DNA of 64,000 nt from CAZGUX01 sp964529305. Lineage in GTDB: Bacteria > Acidobacteriota > Terriglobia > Bryobacterales > Bryobacteraceae. Shown here piece after piece: positions 49,659 through 59,773 of the stretch. The position numbers and the translations under genes were made by a program. The notes beneath the pieces were generated by a model that searched no databases, was not told the origin of the DNA, and worked only from the letters and a program-made list of their open reading frames with translations. The DNA is taken from the NCBI GenBank assembly GCA_964529305.1, contig CAZGUX010000145.1, forward strand, positions 1 to 64,000, read 5' to 3'. Position 1 is the stretch's first letter. Every line of letters starts with the position of its first letter.

Positions 49659-51149
49659 ATGAAAGCCACAGTTGTCTTTCTGTCGCTCGCACTAGGAGTC
49701 GCTCACACTCCGATCGCTTTGGCGCAGTCGCCGGCCACGTTTCGAGCAACCGGTGACATGACCAGCGCCCGCTTTTTGCACACGGCCACGCTGCTTGCGG
49801 ATGGAAGAGTCTTGATCGCCGGGGGCATCGGGAGGGGCGGGAACTCCGACGTAGGTACCCTGGCCACCGCCGAGCTATTCGACCCTGCCAAAGGCACATT
49901 CTCGCCTACGGGTAGGATGAGTACGCCCCGCGACGGCCACACGGCCACGCTGCTCCCCGATGGCAGCGTTTTGATCGCGGGAGGCTGGCCGCGGGGTCCA
50001 GGGACCGACGGCCGCTCGTTAGCCTCGGCGGAAATCTACAACCCTTCTACGGGAACGTTCACCCGTACGGGCGGTATGACGGAGGGGCGCTCCAACCATA
50101 CGGCCACCTTGCTCAACAACGGACGCGTCCTCATCGCAGGGGGACTGGCAGGGCTGCCGGGAGGGTTCCTCGCCAGCGCTGAGCTTTACGATCCTTCCAC
50201 CGGGACCTTTGTCGCTACCGGCGCGATGACTCGACCCTGGGCTGACACGGCCACTCTGCTTCCGAACGGCAAGGTCCTGATCACCAGGGGGAATCCGCAG
50301 GAGCCGGGTCCATACGTTAGCTCCGCCGAACTGTACGACGCATCCAGCGGTACGTTCACCCACGCGGGATACCTGAACGCCAACCACACGGCTCCCACCG
50401 CAGTACTGCTCACCAACGGCCAAGTGCTGATCGCGGGCGGCGACATCGGCGATGGCGACGGAGCTTCGGTCATCGCGGAACTGTACGATCCCTCCACTGG
50501 CTTGTTCTCCAGAACCGGTTCCCTGGCGATGGGCCGGGAGCAGCACACGGCGACTCTGCTGCCCGACGGCTCCGTCCTATTCGCCGGCGGCCACTCCCTG
50601 CCCGCTCTTGCGGTGAAGTCGGAGCTCTACGATCCCGTTCAGGGAACGTTCAGCGCTACCGGTGACATGACCACTGCCCGGGAGTTACACACCGCGACGC
50701 TCCTCAGAAGTGGAGAGGTCCTGATCGCCGGGGGCGACGACCAGCGCTACTGGATTCCTGAGACTTATCTTTCGAGCGCCGAATTTTACTCACCGCGGGT
50801 ATTGGCGCCTGCGCCGGCTTTGCTCGCGGTTTCGGGCGACGGGCAGGGTCAGGGCGCCATCCTGTACGCGAACACGGCTCGAATCGCATCGCGGGATCAT
50901 CCCGCAGGGAGTGGAGAGGCGTTGGAAATCTATTTCACCGGCTTGAGGAGCGGAACGGTCATCCCGCCGCAAGTGTCGATCGGGGGCCGGTTGGCCGAAG
51001 TGTTGTGGTTCGGGAATGCTCCGGGATATGCGGGGCTGAACCAGATCAATGTGTTGGTGCCGGGTGGTGTCGCACCCGGACCTGCTGTTCCTGTGCGATT
51101 GACCTACATTGGCCGGCCCAGCAACGAAGTCACAATCGCGGTGCGGTGA
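49659..51149 (+). CDS. Secreted kelch-type repeat protein with truncated TIGR03437 C-terminus (1)
   Basis: A 496-residue exported protein. After a signal peptide (FLSLALGVAHTPIALAQ) come about seven kelch-like repeats of 50 residues, each of the form HTATLLxDGRVLIAGG...SAELYDPSTGTF...TG. The last 115 residues match the end of TIGR03437 (EALEIYFTGLRSG, GYAGLNQINVLVPGGVAPGPAVPVRLTYIG). It begins 23 bases after the Asp-box protein and is followed 16 bases later by a close paralogue; the three are probably co-transcribed. GAGGTGAGGAG precedes the ATG. The role is probably ligand binding at the surface. Confidence 0.83.
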   Translation: MKATVVFLSLALGVAHTPIALAQSPATFRATGDMTSARFLHTATLLADGRVLIAGGIGRGGNSDVGTLATAELFDPAKGTFSPTGRMSTPRDGHTATLLPDGSVLIAGGWPRGPGTDGRSLASAEIYNPSTGTFTRTGGMTEGRSNHTATLLNNGRVLIAGGLAGLPGGFLASAELYDPSTGTFVATGAMTRPWADTATLLPNGKVLITRGNPQEPGPYVSSAELYDASSGTFTHAGYLNANHTAPTAVLLTNGQVLIAGGDIGDGDGASVIAELYDPSTGLFSRTGSLAMGREQHTATLLPDGSVLFAGGHSLPALAVKSELYDPVQGTFSATGDMTTARELHTATLLRSGEVLIAGGDDQRYWIPETYLSSAEFYSPRVLAPAPALLAVSGDGQGQGAILYANTARIASRDHPAGSGEALEIYFTGLRSGTVIPPQVSIGGRLAEVLWFGNAPGYAGLNQINVLVPGGVAPGPAVPVRLTYIGRPSNEVTIAVR

Positions 51150-51165
51150 AACCTGGAGGTGTGTC

Positions 51166-52554
51166 ATGAAAATCGGAATCCTCATTCTTCTGTTCTTGAC
51201 GGCAGCCGCGGGACAGTCCCCCGGCACTTTTACAGCAACTGGCAATCTAACCGTTAACCGGCCATTTCCCCGGACTACCTTGCTTCACAACGGGAAGGTC
51301 CTGATTACCGGTTATGGCTCGCAGGTTGCCGGTGCCGAACTCTACGACCCGTCCACTGGAACATTCACCGCGACTGGAAACACAGGTTCATGGGCTTTTC
51401 ATTCGGCCACTCTGCTCGCTGACGGCAGAGTCTTGATCGCGGGCGGCTACGGTAGTAATGGCGCCGCCTCGACGCGCGCAGAGTTGTACAATCCTGCTAC
51501 CGGAACCTTTACCACTACGGGTGAGATGACCACTCCCCGAATCGGACACAGACCAACCCTGCTTAAGAACGGGAAGGTTTTGTTCCTTGGTGGAGAAACC
51601 GCTCGTCCGCCGTACCTGGCCGATATCACCGCCGAACTCTATGACCCTGCCACCGGTGCATTTACTCCCACCGGAAGCTTCCTCGGCGCCGGCCCGGTCG
51701 GCGGCATCGCAACGTTGCTTCCGGACGGTAGGGTCTTGGTCGTGGGTGTCTACTCCGGTCTCGCTGCATTGTATGATCCTGCCAGCGGGACCTTCAGTCC
51801 GACGGGGCGTCCAAGTTCGCCGCACGACTCCGCGATTCTGCTCGCCAATGGCAAGGTGTTGTTCACCGGTGGTCTTGAAGGCGAAGACAAACATGCGGAA
51901 TTATATGATCCTGTGACCGGAGGATTCACCCCGACGGGTGACATGATCGAACCCCGACTGGATCACTCGGCCACTCTGCTTGCCGACGGAACGGTTTTGC
52001 TCGCAGGCAGCCAGAGGACCGGTAGCGACGGTGGTCGAGCCTTCGGGAGCGCCGAACTGTACGATCCCGTCACGGGCACGTTCTCGGCTACGGGGGACAT
52101 GATCACGCCAAGATTCGGCCACGCGGCCCCGCTGCTCCCCGACGGGACGGACCTGATTGCGGGCGGTCCCGCCAATGGCAACTCGCCCCGCGCGGAGGTC
52201 TACCATCCGTTTGTGTTGAAGCCCACTCCGGTGTTGCTTGCCCTTGCGCAGGGCCAGGGCGCGATCCTGCACGCGGGAACATCTCGCGTGGTCTCGACGG
52301 CCGATCCCGCGATTGCAGGCGAGGCTCTCGAAATCTATTGCACGGGTTTATTGGACGGCAGCGTGATTCCTCCGCTAGTCAGCATCGGCGGCCGGGTGGC
52401 GGAAGTTCTGTTTTTCGGCAGCACTCCCGGATACGCGGGGCTGAACCAGATCAATGTGCGCGTCCCGAACGGCGTCGCGCCGGGGCCTGCCGTTCCTGTG
52501 CGATTGACCTACATTGGACGGCCGAGCAACGAAGTCACGATCGGCGTTCGGTGA
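51166..52554 (+). CDS. Secreted kelch-type repeat protein with truncated TIGR03437 C-terminus (2)
   Basis: A 462-residue paralogue of the preceding gene, with signal peptide GILILLFLTAAAGQ, six to seven kelch-like repeats and the same TIGR03437 end. The final 130 bases of the two genes are nearly the same in DNA, consistent with recent tandem duplication or gene conversion. ATG 51166 has a GGAGG seven bases upstream; the frame extends upstream through the previous stop but without a ribosome site. The receptor gene follows 35 bases after the stop. Confidence 0.83.
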   Translation: MKIGILILLFLTAAAGQSPGTFTATGNLTVNRPFPRTTLLHNGKVLITGYGSQVAGAELYDPSTGTFTATGNTGSWAFHSATLLADGRVLIAGGYGSNGAASTRAELYNPATGTFTTTGEMTTPRIGHRPTLLKNGKVLFLGGETARPPYLADITAELYDPATGAFTPTGSFLGAGPVGGIATLLPDGRVLVVGVYSGLAALYDPASGTFSPTGRPSSPHDSAILLANGKVLFTGGLEGEDKHAELYDPVTGGFTPTGDMIEPRLDHSATLLADGTVLLAGSQRTGSDGGRAFGSAELYDPVTGTFSATGDMITPRFGHAAPLLPDGTDLIAGGPANGNSPRAEVYHPFVLKPTPVLLALAQGQGAILHAGTSRVVSTADPAIAGEALEIYCTGLLDGSVIPPLVSIGGRVAEVLFFGSTPGYAGLNQINVRVPNGVAPGPAVPVRLTYIGRPSNEVTIGVR

Positions 52555-52589
52555 AAAGCAAGCAGGAATCCAAATTGGTATCGTAAGCA

Positions 52590-55500
52590 ATGATCCGCGG
52601 AGTGCCGGCCGCGATACGCGCGGCTCTGTTTTTCATATGGATCGCATTCGCAATCGCCCAATCGCCGAGTGGCTCCATTGCCGGCGTGGTCCGAGACCCG
52701 TCCGGCACGCCCGTATTCACGGCACAGGTGAAAGCAGTGAGCACGTCTACCGGACTCGCTCGGACGATCACCACCTCTGAGCAAGGTGACTACAGTTTCC
52801 CCGCCCTTTTGGCAGGCGAGTATGACGTGAGCGTAGAGGCTGTCGGATTCCAGCGCGTGGTTCGCCAGGCGCTGGTCGAAGCCGGCACAACCACGACAGC
52901 AGACTTCGCATTGCGCGTCGGCGACACGAAGGACTCCATTACCGTCCAGGGCGCCGCACCCCAGATGCAATACGATTCCCACACCGTTGGAGGCGTCGTC
53001 ACGCGCGGGCAAATCGAGAACCTGCCGCTGAACGGCCGGGATTTTCTCGAACTGGCCAAGCTCGAACCGGGAGTGCTGCCTCCGTCTCGCAGCAACAACA
53101 GTCGCACGTTTGTCCCGGTTCTCGGGGCGCCCGGAGGCAACACCGGATCGGGTGGCCGCGGAACGCGGGTCACCGTGGACGGAGGCAGCATCCTGGCGGT
53201 GGGATCCTTCGGCTCGCAAATGGGATTCTCCCAGGAAGGGGTCCAGGAGTTCCAGATCTCGTCCGTGAATTTCGATCTTTCAACCGGTATTACCGATGCA
53301 GGGGCGGTCAATGTGGTCACGCGCTCGGGAGGTAACGACCTGCACGGCACGGCGTTCTATTTCTTCCGCGACCACAAACTCGCCGCCTACCCGGCTCTTG
53401 ACCGCAATCCCGCCAATCCGGATCCGTTCTTCCAACGGCGACAGTTCGGCTTCGCTCTCGGCGGCCCGATTCGCCGCGACCGGGTCTTCTTCTTCGGCAA
53501 CTGGGAGCGCAACGAGCAGCGGGGCGTCAGAGCCACAACGCTGTTGGACCCGGATTTCGCTCATTTCAGCCGCATCACGACCAGTCCTCTTTTTGGCGAC
53601 CGGCTCAGCGTGCGGCTGGACGGCCGGATCAGCGATTCGCACACGGTGTTCGTCCGGCACTCGCATGATGGCGGCCGGTCCTTTGAGCCGTCACCGAGTA
53701 CCGGCAACCTCGAGGCGTATCCTTCGCAATGGACTCGCCAGTTGGCCTGGGTCGACCAGAGCCTCTTGGGCCTCACCAGCGTGTTTCGACACACCCTGGT
53801 CAATGATCTCCGGTTATCCTACTTCTTCAGCAGCACGAGTGAAACCGCCCCGGAGAACCGGGACTGTCCTGGATGTCTTGGCATGGGCGCGCCCGCAATC
53901 AACGTCCCGCAGGCTCGGCTGTTTATCGGTAGCTCGGGGTCGAATTACAATCTTGGCGGCCGCTTCCATTTGGCGGACATGGTCACCTGGCAGCGGGCTG
54001 CTCATCGATTGCGCTTCGGCGTTGAGTGGGAGTATAACCGCGGCGGGATTCAGGCGCGACCGAATGACCCGGCGACGCTCACGCTTTTCGCGCCTGCGCG
54101 GGCGCGTCAGAACAATCTCCCGTTGCCCGCCTCATTCCGAACCATCGGCGACATCCTTCGACTGCCCCTGCAAGGCGTCGCGGTATCGGTCGGGGATCCG
54201 GGCGTACCGCAGGAAGGTGGCGGAAACGTCCGCCACTGGCCCACTGCCCGCCTCTATCTGCAGGACACGTGGCGTGTTCGTCGAGGCCTTACGGCGAATT
54301 ACGGGTTAGGCTGGAGCATCGATCGGGATCTCAACTATGACCTGAGAAAGCCTGTCTTATTTGTGCCGCTCCTGGGAACGGGCGGCTTGGGCCCGCCGCG
54401 AAAGAGCTGGAGGAATTTTTCCCCTGTCCTGGGACTGGCCTGGGCGCCCGCGTCGCCTTCAGGACCCGGCGGCAAGACTGTGATTCGGGCCGGCACCGGC
54501 CTTTTTTATGAATATCTGAGTTCCGTGGGCCTGGACGCCGAGCGGGCAACCCTCGGTCCGCCTGGTCTCGGCCGGCAGACTTTCCTGGGACCCTCGCTCC
54601 GGAACATCTTGCCGGGGATACCCGGCGTGCCTGTCGGTACCTCGCTCGATTTCCGCAATCCGACATTATTTACCGGTGCTGATTTGTTGACGATTCTGCC
54701 ATCGATCCGGGCCGGTCTCGCGAGGGACGTGGCCAATGCCGATCCGACGATTCAAGCGATCCAGCTCACCAAGCAAGCGACAGGAACCGGGGTATTTCCT
54801 TCCGACTTCACGACCTCGTCTGCCTTGCACGCCGGCGTGGGTGTTCAGCGAGAGATCGCCCGGGACTTCGTTCTGAGCGCGGATTTTGCCTACAGGCATT
54901 TCGTGCATCTGACCCTGGGACCTCTCGACCTCAACCGCTTCAACCGCGCCACCGGTCCTGTGATTGCGAAATGTACCCCTACTCAAGAAAACGACCCCCA
55001 GGCAACCTGCTCGCGCGGACCGATCAATGTACAGGAATGGCAGGGCCGCGCGGCCTACAAGGGCCTGTTGCTGCGCGCCGACAAGCGTTTTTCGCATGGT
55101 TTCCAGGTTCTTGGATCGTACGCCTGGTCGAGCAACATCGGAATCAATAATGGTAACGGTTTCAATCTCGAGAACTGGCTTCAAAACCGCGGCCCGCTTT
55201 CGAACGACTTCACCCACATCCTGAATCTCGCTGCCGTCGCGCAACTGCCGGGGCGCGTCTCGCTCGGACTCAATTGTTCCTATTCCAGTGCGCCGCCGTT
55301 CAGCGCCTACGTCAGCCAGATCGACTTCAACGGCGACGGCACCACGGGCGACCTGCTTCCCGGAACGGCAGTAAACGTATTCAATCGCGGCATGGGTCGC
55401 GCGGACCTGGAGCCGCTCGTCACTCGGTTCAACGCCGCGTACGCTCTCACGAAGGATGCTCAAGGCGTCGCGATCCCGCGCTTGACACTGCCGGCCGGCT

Positions 55501-55742
55501 ATGCGTTCGGAGACAACCCGCACTCGCTCGATCTGCGTCTAAGCCGGTCGTTCGTGTTTCAGGAGCGCTGGCGTTTGTCCCTGATCGGCGAGGTGTTCAA
55601 CCTGTATAACAATGCGAACCTCACGGGCTACAGCGGAGACCTGACGATTACTGCCTTTGGCCAGCCGACCAGCCGGGCCACGCAGGTATTTGGATCGGGC
55701 GGCCCGCGCGCGTTTCAACTGGCCCTGCGAGTCAGTTTCTGA
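52590..55742 (+). CDS. Oar-like TonB-dependent outer-membrane receptor with carboxypeptidase-regulatory domain (3)
   Basis: A 1050-residue receptor. The signal peptide is AALFFIWIAFAIAQ. A regulatory domain follows (SIAGVVRDPSGTPVFTA, to about 110). The plug has IENLPLNGRDFLELAKLEPG and GTRVTVDGG, and the barrel ends in LALRVSF. It lies directly downstream of the propeller/kelch cluster, so the upstream proteins may be its surface partners. TATCGT ends five bases before the ATG and no good Shine-Dalgarno is present. The ligand is unknown. Confidence 0.88.
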   Translation: MIRGVPAAIRAALFFIWIAFAIAQSPSGSIAGVVRDPSGTPVFTAQVKAVSTSTGLARTITTSEQGDYSFPALLAGEYDVSVEAVGFQRVVRQALVEAGTTTTADFALRVGDTKDSITVQGAAPQMQYDSHTVGGVVTRGQIENLPLNGRDFLELAKLEPGVLPPSRSNNSRTFVPVLGAPGGNTGSGGRGTRVTVDGGSILAVGSFGSQMGFSQEGVQEFQISSVNFDLSTGITDAGAVNVVTRSGGNDLHGTAFYFFRDHKLAAYPALDRNPANPDPFFQRRQFGFALGGPIRRDRVFFFGNWERNEQRGVRATTLLDPDFAHFSRITTSPLFGDRLSVRLDGRISDSHTVFVRHSHDGGRSFEPSPSTGNLEAYPSQWTRQLAWVDQSLLGLTSVFRHTLVNDLRLSYFFSSTSETAPENRDCPGCLGMGAPAINVPQARLFIGSSGSNYNLGGRFHLADMVTWQRAAHRLRFGVEWEYNRGGIQARPNDPATLTLFAPARARQNNLPLPASFRTIGDILRLPLQGVAVSVGDPGVPQEGGGNVRHWPTARLYLQDTWRVRRGLTANYGLGWSIDRDLNYDLRKPVLFVPLLGTGGLGPPRKSWRNFSPVLGLAWAPASPSGPGGKTVIRAGTGLFYEYLSSVGLDAERATLGPPGLGRQTFLGPSLRNILPGIPGVPVGTSLDFRNPTLFTGADLLTILPSIRAGLARDVANADPTIQAIQLTKQATGTGVFPSDFTTSSALHAGVGVQREIARDFVLSADFAYRHFVHLTLGPLDLNRFNRATGPVIAKCTPTQENDPQATCSRGPINVQEWQGRAAYKGLLLRADKRFSHGFQVLGSYAWSSNIGINNGNGFNLENWLQNRGPLSNDFTHILNLAAVAQLPGRVSLGLNCSYSSAPPFSAYVSQIDFNGDGTTGDLLPGTAVNVFNRGMGRADLEPLVTRFNAAYALTKDAQGVAIPRLTLPAGYAFGDNPHSLDLRLSRSFVFQERWRLSLIGEVFNLYNNANLTGYSGDLTITAFGQPTSRATQVFGSGGPRAFQLALRVSF

Positions 55743-55930
55743 GATCCCTCGTCACGAGGAGACCTCTTGCGCCCATCCCGACGGGCTGAGCTTGCCCTAG
55801 GCCATTTCAAACGTTCGTTCCCGGGGTGGTCCAGTTCGCAAAGTTTTCTCAAAACCGGCTCGGCTGCCGGGCGTTGGTCTACCTCAACTCTGACGGCTCA
55901 TTGCTCCCCACTGATACAATCACGTCTTCG

Positions 55931-57175
55931 ATGTCCCCGACCACCAAACGACACCGCGCCCTGACTGCGTCCGAATGGGGCGTCCTTGCCCTGCTCACTA
56001 CGTCGGTCTTCATTAACTACATCGACCGCGGCAGCCTCTCCATCGCGGCGCCGGTTCTGACGAAGGAACTGGTCCTTCGTCCGCAGGAACTGGGTTTGCT
56101 GCTTTCGGCGTTCTTCTGGACCTATGCGACGTTCATGCTGGTGGCGGGATGGCTGGTGGACCGTTATCCGGTCAGATGGGTGATGGGGCTGGGGTTTCTC
56201 CTGTGGTCCGGGGCAACCGCGCTCACGGGTTTTGTCAACGGACTGCCGATGTTGATCCTTCTGCGCGTGATCCTGGGAGCCGGCGAGGCCGTTGCCTACC
56301 CGGCATACTCCAAGATCATCGTCTCGGGATTCGCCGAAGAGCGCCGCGGATTAGTGAATTCGCTGATCGACGCGGGATCTAAAGCGGGACCGGCGCTGGG
56401 CATTGTCGTCGGCGGCCTGGTGGTGGATCAGATGGGCTGGCGCGCCTTGTTTTACGTGCTGGGTTTCGGCGGCCTGCTGTGGCTGATTCCCTGGTTCATC
56501 TGGGCGCCGCACTCGGAATCCTCGTCGCACCATGCCTCGAGCGGGCCGGGCTTTCTCCGAATCCTCAAGGAACGGTCGGCGTGGGGCACGATGATCTGCC
56601 TGTTCTGCGCCAACTATGCGTGGTACTTCATTCTGACGTGGCTTCCGACCTACCTGGTGAACGAGCGGGGATTCTCGATGAAGGAAATGGCGACGCTCGG
56701 TTCGCTGCCCCTGTGGGTGCTGGCGGGATCGACGTCAATCTGTGGGTATGTCTCGGACCACCTGATCGCCGGGGGCGGTTCGCCGACGCGCGTCCGGAAA
56801 GGGTTCGCCGCGGGAGGGCTGTTCTTCAGCATGGTGTTTCTGATGCCGGCGGCCCTGGTGACGGAGCCGAAGCTGTCGATCGTGTTCCTGATGTTGACGA
56901 GCGCGGCCTTCGGCATGACCACTTCGAACCTGTGGGCGATTACACAGACCATTGCCGGACCGTTCGCGGCGGGCAAGTGGACCGGCGTGCAAAACGGGTT
57001 CGGCAATCTCGCCGGAGTTGTGGCGCCGTACCTCACCGGCCTGATCGTGCAACAGACGTCGTCGTACTATCTCGCCTTCGTCACCGTGGCGGTCCTGCTG
57101 GTGTGCGGTTCCGCGTCGTACCTGTTTGTCGTCGGTCCGGTGTCGCGGACGGACTGGGACGCCCGCAAGCGCTGA
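55931..57175 (+). CDS. MFS transporter, anion:cation symporter (ACS)-like
   Basis: A 414-residue transporter with twelve hydrophobic segments. The start (WGVLALLTTSVFINYIDRGSLSIAAPVLTKEL) and the loop GWLVDRYPVRWVMG are typical of the ACS branch, which includes glucarate, galactonate and other sugar-acid transporters. A sugar acid would suit the DgoD-like gene in this window, but they are 12 kb apart. TACAAT lies ten bases before ATG 55931. The stop is one base from the convergent CoA-transferase gene, with no terminator between. Confidence 0.87.
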   Translation: MSPTTKRHRALTASEWGVLALLTTSVFINYIDRGSLSIAAPVLTKELVLRPQELGLLLSAFFWTYATFMLVAGWLVDRYPVRWVMGLGFLLWSGATALTGFVNGLPMLILLRVILGAGEAVAYPAYSKIIVSGFAEERRGLVNSLIDAGSKAGPALGIVVGGLVVDQMGWRALFYVLGFGGLLWLIPWFIWAPHSESSSHHASSGPGFLRILKERSAWGTMICLFCANYAWYFILTWLPTYLVNERGFSMKEMATLGSLPLWVLAGSTSICGYVSDHLIAGGGSPTRVRKGFAAGGLFFSMVFLMPAALVTEPKLSIVFLMLTSAAFGMTTSNLWAITQTIAGPFAAGKWTGVQNGFGNLAGVVAPYLTGLIVQQTSSYYLAFVTVAVLLVCGSASYLFVVGPVSRTDWDARKR

Positions 57176-57176
57176 C

Positions 57177-58664
57177 CTACCAGCTCAGGCCGCGCATGTC
57201 CCCGGTATCCATGAACTGGATGTGCATCCGGAAGGCCGATTTTAGCGTGTGCGGCGTGTGTTGTCCCTTCGTCAGGCGAACATAATCCCGCAGCATCTCC
57301 TTGTAATCGGGATGGGCGCACCGGCTGATGATCAAATCGGCTCGTTCGTGCGGAGACAGGCCGCGCAGGTCCGCGACGCCCCATTCGGTGGCGACCACCT
57401 GGACTGAATGCTCGCTGTGATCCATGTGGCTGGCCAGCGGCACGATGGTCGAGATCTTGCCGCCCTTCTGGGTGGACGGACAACTGAAAATCGACAGGTA
57501 CGCGTTACGAGTGAAGTCGCCGGAGCCTCCGATGCCGTTCATCATCTGGCGTCCCATGACGTGCGTCGAGTTTACGTTGCCGAAGATATCCACCTCGATC
57601 GCGGTATTCATGGAGATGATGCCCAGACGCCGCACGACCTCGGGATGATTGGTGATCTCCTGCGGCCGGAACAGCAGGCGGGGACGAAACCACTCGAGGT
57701 TGGCGTAAACCTGGCGGTGCATTTCGGCGCTCAAGGTGAGAGCGCACGTGGAAGCAAAGGTGACACGGCCTTTCTGAATCAGCGGAATCACCGAGTCCTG
57801 CAGAACCTCGGTGTACATTTCGAAGGCCGGAATGTCCCTGTGCGCGCCCAGCGCCCCCAGGACGGAGTTGGCAATGTCCCCCACCCCGGATTGAATCGGC
57901 AGGAAGGCGCCGGGCAGTTTGCCGGCGCGGATCTCCCCTGCCAGAAAATCGGCAATGTGCATCCCGATCCGGCGGGTGACGTCCGTGGGCGCGCTGAAGC
58001 CGACGGTCTCGTCGTCGAGATCGGTTTCGATGATGCCGGCAATCTTCTTCGGGTCCACGGAAACGATCGGGCTGCCGATACGGTCCGTCGGCTGGTACAC
58101 AGGTACATCGCTGCGGTGGGGAGGATCGATCGGCTCGTAGATGTCATGCATCCCGAGCAGCGAGGGGGGATGGCGGCGGTTGAGTTCGATCAGAACGCGT
58201 TCCGCTTTGCTGGCGAACGTGGGCGAAGCGCCGACCGACGAGGTCAGAACGACGCCGCCACCGGCCGTGATGTCGGCCGCTTCGAGAATCGCCCAGTGGA
58301 TGGGCCCCAGGAACCCGTAGCGAATCATCTGCGGCATCACCGAGAGGTGCATGTCGAAGAACTTGGTTTCGCCCGCATTGATCTGGGCACGAAGGGTGGG
58401 GTCGGATTGGTAGGGAGCGCGAAACGCGACCGCCTCGGCGCGGGCAAGGGCTCCGTCGAGAGAATCGCCGGTGGACGCGCCGGTCAGGACACCGACTTTG
58501 AACGGCCGTCCGGCGGCGTGTTCTTCTTCGGCCATACGGGCGATCGCCGGCGGGATCGCTTTGGGACAGCCGGCTGGCGTGAACCCGCTGAAGCCGAGGG
58601 TTTGGCCGTGTTGAATCAACCGGCCCGCTTCATCAGGGGTGAGGACCGGAAATGGAAGAGACAT
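57177..58664 (-). CDS. SCACT-type CoA-transferase (propionyl-CoA:succinate or succinyl-CoA:acetate)
   Basis: A 495-residue acetyl-CoA hydrolase/transferase family protein. The active-site glutamate is E357 in the signature IEVDIFGNVNSTH, followed by the GxGG loop NGIGGSGDF. It moves CoA between carboxylates, here probably between propionyl-CoA or acetate and succinate. Lying three bases after meaB and in one operon with methylmalonyl-CoA mutase, it occupies the position of ScpC in the E. coli scp (sleeping beauty mutase) operon. Acetate is the alternative partner. Last gene of the operon. Confidence 0.9.
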   Translation of the reverse strand: MSLPFPVLTPDEAGRLIQHGQTLGFSGFTPAGCPKAIPPAIARMAEEEHAAGRPFKVGVLTGASTGDSLDGALARAEAVAFRAPYQSDPTLRAQINAGETKFFDMHLSVMPQMIRYGFLGPIHWAILEAADITAGGGVVLTSSVGASPTFASKAERVLIELNRRHPPSLLGMHDIYEPIDPPHRSDVPVYQPTDRIGSPIVSVDPKKIAGIIETDLDDETVGFSAPTDVTRRIGMHIADFLAGEIRAGKLPGAFLPIQSGVGDIANSVLGALGAHRDIPAFEMYTEVLQDSVIPLIQKGRVTFASTCALTLSAEMHRQVYANLEWFRPRLLFRPQEITNHPEVVRRLGIISMNTAIEVDIFGNVNSTHVMGRQMMNGIGGSGDFTRNAYLSIFSCPSTQKGGKISTIVPLASHMDHSEHSVQVVATEWGVADLRGLSPHERADLIISRCAHPDYKEMLRDYVRLTKGQHTPHTLKSAFRMHIQFMDTGDMRGLSW

Positions 58665-58667
58665 GAG

Positions 58668-59765
58668 TTAGGCCTTTCTATGAGTGCGGTACAGGTCAAG
58701 CAGCAGTTGCGCGGCGCGAGGGGAACTGATGCGTCCGGCTTCCACCTGCTGCAGGTATTCGGAAAGCTGGTTCTCGACGAGCGGATCGCGGCGGAAATCG
58801 TCGCGCAATCCGTGATCGATCGATTCGTGGAGCCAGCGGCGGAGCTGCCGCCGGCGGCGTTCGGCGAAGTAGCCGTTGCTTCGGGTGAAGTCGTGATGCT
58901 CCAGGACGGTGTCCCAAATGGCGGCGATGCCGTCGCCGGTCACCGACGAGCAAGTCACGACGCGAGGCGCCCAACCGGACGCTGGCGGGAGCAGGAAGTG
59001 GAGGGCGTTTTCGTAGTCCCGGCGGGCGCGTTCGGCGGGCCTGCGGTTGTCGCCATCCGCCTTGTGGATGGCGATGAGGTCGGTCATCTCGACGATGCCG
59101 CGTTTGAGGCCCTGCAGTTCATCGCCCGCGCCGGCCAACATCAGCAATAGGAAGAAATCCACCATCGCGTGAACGGCCGTTTCGGACTGGCCCACGCCTA
59201 CGGTCTCGACAAAGATGTTGCGATAGCCTGCCGCTTCGCACAGCAACATGACTTCGCGGGTGCGGCGCGCGACTCCTCCGGCGGCCCCGCGCGACGGCGA
59301 AGGGCGAATGAAGGCCCGTTCGTCCGCCGCGAGTTTTTCCATCCGGGTCTTGTCGCCGAGAATGCTGCCGCCGGAGATCTCACTTGTGGGGTCGACGGCT
59401 AGCACCGCCAAGGTCTCGCCGCGGTCCCGGGTCAGATACGTTCCCAGGGTTTCGATGAAAGTGCTCTTGCCGACGCCGGGAACCCCTGTGATGCCAACAC
59501 GCATGCTGGCGCCGCAGTGCGGCAGGCAGCGCTCCAGGATGTCCACGGCGGCCGCCTGGTCCTCGGGCCGCGCGCTCTCGACAAGGGTGATCGCCTGGGC
59601 CAGCAGCGCCCGGTCGCGGCGGAGAATTCCTTCCACATACTGGTCGGGAGACAACCGCCGCCGCTTCGTTTTTTGAAAGAAAGCGGCCTGTTCCCGGCTG
59701 ATCGAGGGAGGTTGCTCGACACCGGGTTGCGTCGTGAGCGTTCGTTTGGACTCGTCGGGCTTCAC
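58668..59765 (-). CDS. meaB: Methylmalonyl-CoA mutase chaperone GTPase MeaB/ArgK
   Basis: A 365-residue G3E-type GTPase. The P-loop is GVPGVGKS at 94-101, with AVDPTSEISGG, the switch-region GVGQSET and the NKxD-equivalent IHKADGD. MeaB protects and reactivates methylmalonyl-CoA mutase by gating cobalamin exchange. It lies between the mutase subunits (eight bases away) and the CoA-transferase (three bases away). The N-terminal 30 residues are longer than in many members and unstructured. Confidence 0.95.
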   Translation of the reverse strand: MKPDESKRTLTTQPGVEQPPSISREQAAFFQKTKRRRLSPDQYVEGILRRDRALLAQAITLVESARPEDQAAAVDILERCLPHCGASMRVGITGVPGVGKSTFIETLGTYLTRDRGETLAVLAVDPTSEISGGSILGDKTRMEKLAADERAFIRPSPSRGAAGGVARRTREVMLLCEAAGYRNIFVETVGVGQSETAVHAMVDFFLLLMLAGAGDELQGLKRGIVEMTDLIAIHKADGDNRRPAERARRDYENALHFLLPPASGWAPRVVTCSSVTGDGIAAIWDTVLEHHDFTRSNGYFAERRRRQLRRWLHESIDHGLRDDFRRDPLVENQLSEYLQQVEAGRISSPRAAQLLLDLYRTHRKA

Positions 59766-59773
59766 TCTTCCCG

